A stretch of DNA of 5,079 nucleotides from Oscillospiraceae bacterium (GTDB taxonomy: Bacteria; Bacillota; Clostridia; Oscillospirales; Oscillospiraceae). The stretch lies in assembly GCA_017521875.1 (NCBI GenBank), contig JAFXBH010000232.1, forward strand, positions 1 to 5,079, given 5' to 3'. Each line of letters opens with the position of its first letter. The stretch's first letter is position 1. Below, piece by piece: positions 1 through 5,079 of the stretch. The notes under the pieces were generated by a model. That model ran no database searches. It saw nothing but the letters and a program-made list of their open reading frames with translations, and was not told where the DNA came from. Made by a program: the position numbers and the translations under genes.

Positions 1-719
1 CGGGTAGTATTCTGGGCTTCATCCAAAATAATAAAACTGTCATCCAGCGTTCTGCCTCGCATATAGGCCAGAGGCGCCACCTCAATAGAGCCACGCTCTT
101 GATATTTCTGGAATGTTTCCGCACCAAGCATCTCAAAAAGCGCATCATATAGAGGGCGCAGGTAAGGATCCACCTTATTCTGAAGATCACCCGGCAAAAA
201 TCCTAAGCGCTCACCTGCTTCTACAGCAGGTCGGGTAAGAATAATGCGGTTTACTGTCCTTGCACGAAATGCAGCCACTGCCGCAGCAACTGCAAGGTAT
301 GTTTTTCCGGTACCTGCAGGGCCAACACCGATGGTAATGGTATTCTTCTCAATAGCCTTCATATAGTGCTGCTGTCCGACAGTCTTTGCATTGATGGGCT
401 TGCCTTTTGCTGTGATGCAAACAACATCCTTTGTCATTTGATTGACATACTCATAGTTGCCTTCACTGACCAAAGTAATCAAATACCGAACCCGTTGCTC
501 ATCAATAATCTCACCTTTGGATGCCAACGAAATAAGGCCCTCCAGCACACGAACCGCCTGATCTGCAGATTCAGGATCCCCTGAAATACGCAAATCTGTG
601 CCACGGTTGACAATAGAAACATTTAATGCATTTTCAATTCGTTTAATATTCTCGTCAAACGAACCAAACACCGCGATAATATCTTCTACGCGGTCAGAAT
701 TCACAATTCTCTCAGTCAT
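1..719 (-). CDS. phoH: PhoH family P-loop ATPase, C-terminus cut by window edge
   Basis: This is the N-terminal 239 codons of a PhoH (YbeZ-like) protein; the family is usually about 320 aa, so roughly the last quarter lies beyond position 1. The frame reads MTERIVNSDR at its start. A Walker A motif GPAGTGKT is at residues 133-140 and a Walker B-type ILDEAQ at 231-236. The conserved blocks LTRPAVEAGERLGFLPGDLQ (161-180) and DPYLRPLYDAL lie between them, and these are diagnostic of the family. PhoH is a cytoplasmic ATP-binding protein; in many bacteria it acts with the endoribonuclease YbeY, and a role in RNA metabolism is inferred for the family. The ATG at 719-717 is chosen because AAAGGTGA (732-725) sits just upstream and the start overlaps the end of yqfD by 8 bp, which suggests translational coupling. 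The gene is intact as far as it can be seen. Confidence 0.95.
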   Translation of the reverse strand, partial: MTERIVNSDRVEDIIAVFGSFDENIKRIENALNVSIVNRGTDLRISGDPESADQAVRVLEGLISLASKGEIIDEQRVRYLITLVSEGNYEYVNQMTKDVVCITAKGKPINAKTVGQQHYMKAIEKNTITIGVGPAGTGKTYLAVAAAVAAFRARTVNRIILTRPAVEAGERLGFLPGDLQNKVDPYLRPLYDALFEMLGAETFQKYQERGSIEVAPLAYMRGRTLDDSFIILDEAQNTT

Positions 720-1905
720 AATTATCACCTTTAATAAGCATCTGTTCGTATTTTACCTGTCCGATCATCTCAAGACACGCATATTCTCCGGAAATGGCAA
801 GGGCATCTTGGGTATGTTCCTCCCGGATTTGAGAGGAAATAATCGTACCAGCAACCATCTGCGATTGCAAATACCTGCCGGCATACTCCTCTAACCACTT
901 CTCATCCCGATCAGAATCTTGCATTTCCGCTTTCTCATCATAGTGCAGAATTGTTTCTTTAACGATTCCTACAGGAAGTGTAAAACCACCGGGCAAGCAT
1001 ATATACTTTCTCTCATACATTTTACCACAGTTGGTATCTATATTTCCACTATCATTATATAAATTTATTGATTTTTTTCCGATAAAAATCTGATATTTGG
1101 TTTTTATATCCACAATTTCCCCTCTTTGATACGAAGGCATGGGAGAAATGGCGCACAGTTCCCGAAAAGTATATGCATTGATTTCCGCATCAGCCCTGGT
1201 TGTTTGGATCACAAGTCCACTATCCATATATCCAGATACCAGTTTTTGCCCTGCTTTTACGGCCTGTCCTACTGTACACAATGAATTCCCTCGGTAAACG
1301 GTACAACTTTGAATAATACCATCTCGGGAAGCAATGATACTTGAGACTTGATTGTTATCTTCCTGTTTGATATTTATTGCTGATTTTTCTTTGACGGAAA
1401 TAGTTGCCGTACATCCTGAAGTGTTAATTCCCGCCCATTCCAAATCGGGTATTTTATGGAGTAAAGCATTTTTCATAATCTCACTTCGAATTTTTCTTCT
1501 GGACGCGCCAAACTTAATGCCACATTCCTGGGCAGCCTCCAATATCATTCTATCCGGAATCGAATGATTACCCTCTACCCTCAAAAAGTAAATCCTTGTG
1601 GGTAATATAATTGAGCAAGCCAGCATAAATACAAAAAATACGGTCATTACCGGACGATTTATAATATATGTTAAAGTCCAAAAAATGCCCGATTTTGATA
1701 TTACACTATATTTGGCATCATATTTTTTTACAACCGCATATAATGATCGAAATTGTTTAGCAGGTATTGTAAGGCGAAATGTAAGGTCATCACAAAATTC
1801 AACATTCTCGATTTGAATATGTCTGGTTTCCAATTCATTTAGCAACCGTATATTATCTGCGCTTGTAATTTCAATACATATCCTGCTTATTACCCGATTC
1901 CACAT
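712..1905 (-). CDS. yqfD: Sporulation protein YqfD
   Basis: A 397-aa protein, essentially the length of Bacillus subtilis YqfD (about 398 aa). It has an N-terminal soluble region (residues 1-84), one clear membrane segment near 86-104 (VMTVFFVFMLACSIILP), then a long presumably extracytoplasmic domain. Family-typical blocks include FLRVEGNHSIP (107-117), the IPDLEWAGI stretch (152-160), which resembles a POTRA/FtsQ-like fold, and SRDGIIQSCTVYRGNSLCTVGQAVKAGQKLVSG (193-225), which resembles a barrel-sandwich module. In B. subtilis the gene is under sigma-E control in the mother cell, and its molecular function is not established. It starts 2 nt after the yqfC stop, with an AGGAGGT ribosome site overlapping that stop, and it overlaps phoH downstream. 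The order yqfC-yqfD-phoH is a conserved Bacillota arrangement, which strengthens the call. No frameshift or missing segment is evident. Confidence 0.93.
   Translation of the reverse strand: MWNRVISRICIEITSADNIRLLNELETRHIQIENVEFCDDLTFRLTIPAKQFRSLYAVVKKYDAKYSVISKSGIFWTLTYIINRPVMTVFFVFMLACSIILPTRIYFLRVEGNHSIPDRMILEAAQECGIKFGASRRKIRSEIMKNALLHKIPDLEWAGINTSGCTATISVKEKSAINIKQEDNNQVSSIIASRDGIIQSCTVYRGNSLCTVGQAVKAGQKLVSGYMDSGLVIQTTRADAEINAYTFRELCAISPMPSYQRGEIVDIKTKYQIFIGKKSINLYNDSGNIDTNCGKMYERKYICLPGGFTLPVGIVKETILHYDEKAEMQDSDRDEKWLEEYAGRYLQSQMVAGTIISSQIREEHTQDALAISGEYACLEMIGQVKYEQMLIKGDNYD
725..732 (-). promoter_or_regulatory. Ribosome-binding site of phoH inside the end of yqfD
   Basis: AAAGGTGA on the minus strand lies 5 nt before the phoH ATG (719-717). 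It is built from the last codons of yqfD (Ile-Lys-Gly-Asp), so ribosomes finishing yqfD reach the TGA stop (714-712) just past the phoH start. This fixes the phoH start and supports coupled translation of the two genes. Confidence 0.75.
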
Positions 1906-1907
1906 AC

Positions 1908-2165
1908 TTACCTCCTGTGGAGAAGCATTTTATCGATCTGACCTTTTATGATTAATTGGTCTTGGCTGATCTCCAGCAACTGAAGATTGCTGCCTGTTAC
2001 ACATATTGAGCCATAGGAGACTTTAATTTGTATTTCGTCCATAGAATATCCCAAGATACCCATATGGTTTTCGATAAGCACCCTGTTTGACCCTGCAATT
2101 TCAATAATGGGAAGTGGCTTGCAAATTTCAAACTTTTTCCACAAAGATTTCCTTGTTCTCTCCAT
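1908..2165 (-). CDS. yqfC: Sporulation protein YqfC (YabP/YqfC family)
   Basis: An 85-aa protein of the YabP/YqfC sporulation family. The body of the domain is recognisable: PLPIIEIAGSNRVLIENHMG (18-37), then ILGYSMDEIQIKVSYGSICV and GSNLQLLEISQDQLIIKGQI, an all-beta pattern with the family's ENH.GI..YS core and the closing I.G.I motif. B. subtilis YqfC is of similar size (about 93 aa), is expressed in the mother cell under sigma-E and has no established biochemical role. The ATG at 2165-2163 has a strong GAGGAGGAT site (2180-2172) 6 nt upstream. It is the first gene of the yqfC-yqfD-phoH operon and is transcribed divergently from ylbJ across a short spacer. Confidence 0.92.
   Translation of the reverse strand: MERTRKSLWKKFEICKPLPIIEIAGSNRVLIENHMGILGYSMDEIQIKVSYGSICVTGSNLQLLEISQDQLIIKGQIDKMLLHRR
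1910..1916 (-). promoter_or_regulatory. Ribosome-binding site of yqfD overlapping the yqfC stop
   Basis: AGGAGGT on the minus strand precedes the yqfD ATG (1905-1903) by 4 nt. The same bases encode the last two Arg codons (AGG AGG) of YqfC and the first base of its TAA stop, so the C-terminal Arg-Arg of YqfC is coupled to the initiation signal of the next gene. Confidence 0.85.
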
Positions 2166-2171
2166 ATTCTT

Positions 2172-2180
2172 ATCCTCCTC
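2172..2180 (-). promoter_or_regulatory. Ribosome-binding site of yqfC
   Basis: GAGGAGGAT on the minus strand, 6 nt before the yqfC ATG. It is a strong anti-16S match and fixes the start of the first gene of the operon. Confidence 0.8.
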
Positions 2181-2237
2181 TTATATCCATACTATGAGAT
2201 GAAAGAAATGAAATGAACTTGAATTGCATAAATTCTT

Positions 2238-2248
2238 AAGGAGGTGAT
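2238..2248 (+). promoter_or_regulatory. Unusually complete ribosome-binding site of ylbJ
   Basis: AAGGAGGTGAT is an 11-nt perfect complement to the 3' end of bacterial 16S rRNA, 3 nt before the ATG at 2252 (7 nt from the GGAGG core). It settles the ylbJ start and predicts very efficient initiation. If the tentative -10 at 2227-2234 is real, the transcript would begin at about its first bases. Confidence 0.9.
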
Positions 2249-2251
2249 AAA

Positions 2252-3343
2252 ATGCAAAAAAACAAAAAAATTATATACGGAATTATGTCAGTGCTCATTA
2301 TGCTAATGATAATCCTGGATACCAAAACCGCAATTATAGGGGCAAGAGAAGGGATAAATCTATGCTTAAAAACAGTTATACCTTCCCTGTTTCCGTTTTT
2401 CATTCTATCCGGAATCATAAGTAGTTGCTTTCAAGGACATAATTTTTCACCGTTCCGCCCTATAGCAAGATTATGCAAAATCCCCTCAGGACACGATTCT
2501 ATATTTCTTTTAGGACTAATCACAGGTTATCCCGTTGGCGCACAAATGGTTGCCCAGGAATACAAAAGAGGAACATTAAGTAAAGAAAACGCAAGGCGCA
2601 TGTTAGGCTTCTGCAGCAACGCAGGGCCGGCTTTTATATTCGGTATGTTGACATCCATATTCGATAATAAGCGGTTCATTTGGATGCTGTGGGGTATTCA
2701 CATCCTATCTGCAATATTCGTTGCAATTATACTGCCTGGTATTCCTGACGATCTGCGAACAAAACAAAACACGAACTCTGTTTCCTTATCACAGGCTATG
2801 GACAACGGTATTCGGAATATGGCCCGAGTATCTGCCTGGGTAGTTATTTTTCGGGTTTTTATAAAATTCTGCGAGCGATGGTTTCTGTGGATATTTCCTG
2901 TAAATCTGCAGGTGTTTTTCTCAGGCTTGCTGGAACTGTCCAACGGCACTGTATTGTTGCCACAAATACAGTCGGAAGGATTGCGATTTATAATTGCTAG
3001 TGTACTGCTTGCATTTGGTGGGCTATGTGTGGCGATGCAAACTCAATCGGTCACAAGTACACTAGGGTTTGGGTGCTATTTCCCAGGGAAAGTTCTTCAA
3101 TGCTTATTTTCTTTTCTTTTAAGTTCTATATTGCAGACACATATCCTTTCGTACAATTGTTGTTACAAAATCAAATTGTCACACATTTTGATGGTTATAA
3201 TCCTGATTTTCTTTGTTATATGCTATATATACAGAAAAATAATTGTAGATTTTGCAAAAAGAGTGTTGTATAATACAAGCAACAAATCAAAGAGAGGAAC
3301 ATCGTGTTATGCTCTTTCGAAAAAAAATCACCCGCTCCTGTAG
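2252..3343 (+). CDS. ylbJ: Sporulation integral membrane protein YlbJ (SpoVV-like)
   Basis: A 363-aa polytopic membrane protein of the YlbJ/nucleoside-recognition (GATE) type, somewhat shorter than B. subtilis YlbJ (about 408 aa). Hallmarks are VIPSLFPFFILSGI (42-55), the GYPVGA loop (92-97), CSNAGPAFIFG (121-131), and in the second half LLELSNG (226-232) and AFGGLCVAMQT (254-264). These give the two-fold repeated Gly-rich loops of this family. Hydrophobic segments fall near 7-23, 41-60, 83-104, 122-136, 143-162, 193-227, 245-263, 283-300 and 311-327. In B. subtilis the protein (SpoVV) sits in the outer forespore membrane and is needed for dipicolinic acid to reach the spore; the same role here is inferred. 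The last part, after the final membrane segment, is a basic tail unlike the family core. Its final 35 bp overlap the next gene in another frame. It is divergent from yqfCD, other mother-cell sporulation genes. Confidence 0.9.
   Translation: MQKNKKIIYGIMSVLIMLMIILDTKTAIIGAREGINLCLKTVIPSLFPFFILSGIISSCFQGHNFSPFRPIARLCKIPSGHDSIFLLGLITGYPVGAQMVAQEYKRGTLSKENARRMLGFCSNAGPAFIFGMLTSIFDNKRFIWMLWGIHILSAIFVAIILPGIPDDLRTKQNTNSVSLSQAMDNGIRNMARVSAWVVIFRVFIKFCERWFLWIFPVNLQVFFSGLLELSNGTVLLPQIQSEGLRFIIASVLLAFGGLCVAMQTQSVTSTLGFGCYFPGKVLQCLFSFLLSSILQTHILSYNCCYKIKLSHILMVIILIFFVICYIYRKIIVDFAKRVLYNTSNKSKRGTSCYALSKKNHPLL
3269..3274 (+). promoter_or_regulatory. Possible -10 element (TATAAT) within the end of ylbJ
   Basis: A perfect TATAAT lies 35 bp before the ATG of the small Cys-rich gene. 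The best upstream -35-like hexamer, TTGTAG (3243-3248), is 20 bp away, which is too long for a standard sigma-A promoter, and there is no TGn extension. It could give the downstream gene its own transcript, but it may equally be chance in AT-rich coding sequence. Confidence 0.25.
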
Positions 3344-3518
3344 TTACTGTTATTGGGGTACCGCTATAGAAGACGACAATATTCTTTGCGCTAAAAAAGG
3401 TACTGTTTCTGCCTGTTCCAGTTGCCGCAAATTCCGTTATAATCCTTTGAAGAGGATTCCCCTCAAAATGAAAACTCCTAATTTTAAACAATATGACGAT
3501 GTGGATTTCACATTATAA
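3309..3518 (+). CDS. Small cysteine-rich protein of unknown function, possible zinc-binding
   Basis: A 69-aa protein starting MLFRKKITRSCSYC. It carries five cysteines arranged C11-x2-C14, C27 and C36-x2-C39, followed by a basic, proline-containing stretch (KFRYNPLKRIP, 41-51) and an acidic tail (YDDVDFTL). Two CxxC pairs plus a middle Cys suggest a small zinc-ribbon-like metal site; this is inference from spacing only. The pattern CxYC...C.KKG...C..C.KFxYxPLKR.P looks like conserved small proteins of clostridia that I know only as hypothetical. The ATG at 3309 is preferred because AGAGGAA (3293-3299) lies 9 nt upstream. A TTG further up (3252) keeps the frame open but has no ribosome site and is nested deep in ylbJ. 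It overlaps ylbJ by 35 bp, so co-transcription is likely, and it ends at the stem of the terminator. No membrane segment or signal peptide is seen. Confidence 0.72.
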   Translation: MLFRKKITRSCSYCYWGTAIEDDNILCAKKGTVSACSSCRKFRYNPLKRIPLKMKTPNFKQYDDVDFTL

Positions 3519-3553
3519 CAATAACCGGAAAGCATCTGCTTTCCGGTTATTGT
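3518..3553. terminator. Bidirectional intrinsic terminator between convergent genes
   Basis: A perfect 17-bp inverted repeat: ACAATAACCGGAAAGCA (3518-3534) and its complement (3537-3553), around TC. As a hairpin it gives a GC-containing stem with a small ATCT-type loop. It begins at the last base of the TAA of the small Cys-rich gene and ends 1 bp before the TAA complement of ligA at 3555. T-rich flanks follow on each side (TATTATT on the plus side, TTATAATG on the minus side) but neither is a clean uninterrupted T-run. The position and symmetry fit a shared terminator for both transcripts. Confidence 0.85.
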
Positions 3554-3554
3554 A

Positions 3555-5079
<1,525 letters not shown>

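Larger units (their letters stand above)
2166..2251. promoter_or_regulatory. Divergent intergenic region between yqfC and ylbJ, probable back-to-back promoters
   Basis: This 86-bp spacer must hold the 5' signals of both the yqfCD-phoH operon and ylbJ, all (except phoH) sporulation genes known to be sigma-E dependent in B. subtilis. On the minus strand CATAGTAT (2196-2189) resembles the sigma-E -10 consensus CATACAAT and would give a leader of roughly 20 nt. The region 14 nt upstream, GTTCATTT (2218-2211), is a poor -35. On the plus strand CATAAATT (2227-2234) resembles the same -10, with GAAATGAA (2205-2212) as a poor -35, and would start transcription at or inside the ylbJ ribosome site. The centre is a purine-rich GAAAGAAATGAAATGAA tract (2201-2217). 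That promoters lie here follows from gene layout; the exact boxes are tentative. No clear sigma-A pair was found. Confidence 0.45.

Noticed and set aside
598..894. 98-residue plus-strand open frame across the phoH/yqfD junction
   Set aside because: It lies antisense to two well-supported genes, has no family resemblance or ribosome site, and reads as a shadow frame.
2201..2217. GAAA/GAAATGAAATGAA tract as a possible direct-repeat operator
   Set aside because: The repeats are too short and low-complexity to separate from ordinary purine-rich leader sequence; left as a note in the intergenic entry.
2698..2949. 83-residue minus-strand open frame inside ylbJ
   Set aside because: Antisense shadow of a clear membrane-protein gene; no start signal or recognisable composition.
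3252..3308. N-terminal extension of the Cys-rich protein from a TTG start, adding 19 residues with two more Cys
   Set aside because: No ribosome site precedes the TTG, it would lengthen the overlap with ylbJ to about 90 bp, and AGAGGAA is properly placed for the ATG at 3309.
2252..3343. Reading this gene as a general nucleoside transporter
   Set aside because: The Gly-rich loops are shared with nucleoside-recognition proteins, but the PSLFPFFILSG, ELSNG and FGG...QT blocks and the sporulation neighbours fit YlbJ/SpoVV better.
3216..3491. 91-residue minus-strand open frame opposite the end of ylbJ and the Cys-rich gene
   Set aside because: No ribosome site or family resemblance; the opposite strand has a better-supported gene with ordered cysteines.

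Overview
This is an ordinary chromosomal stretch from what is most likely a spore-forming member of the Clostridia (Bacillota). Three of the six genes belong to conserved endospore families (YqfC, YqfD, YlbJ/SpoVV), the order yqfC-yqfD-phoH matches the known Bacillus/Clostridium arrangement, the DNA is fairly AT-rich, and ribosome-binding sites are strong and purine-rich (AGGAGG type). I would guess an Oscillospirales-like gut clostridium, but the sequence alone does not prove the family. No mobile element, CRISPR array, rRNA or tRNA was seen.

Layout. Positions 2165 down to 1 carry a tightly packed minus-strand operon: yqfC (85 aa), yqfD (397 aa, 2 nt after yqfC) and phoH (8-bp overlap with yqfD, running off the left edge). 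An 86-bp spacer (2166-2251) separates this operon from the divergent plus-strand gene ylbJ (2252-3343). The end of ylbJ overlaps by 35 bp, in another frame, a 69-aa cysteine-rich protein of unknown function (3309-3518). A perfect inverted repeat (3518-3553) then forms a terminator shared with ligA, which arrives convergently on the minus strand (3555 to beyond 5079, N-terminus missing).

How the genes fit together. YqfC, YqfD and YlbJ are known in Bacillus subtilis as mother-cell (sigma-E) sporulation proteins, so the divergent spacer is a plausible place for paired sigma-E promoters. I see only -10-like boxes there with poor -35 matches, so this is inference. YlbJ (SpoVV) passes dipicolinic acid across the outer forespore membrane in B. 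subtilis. PhoH is a housekeeping ATPase usually followed by ybeY, and here it appears translationally coupled to yqfD. LigA is the essential NAD+-dependent replicative DNA ligase and is a separate unit.

No novel multi-gene system is visible. The least explained items are the small Cys-rich protein after ylbJ, the A8 run in its overlap with ylbJ, and how phoH is expressed outside sporulation.
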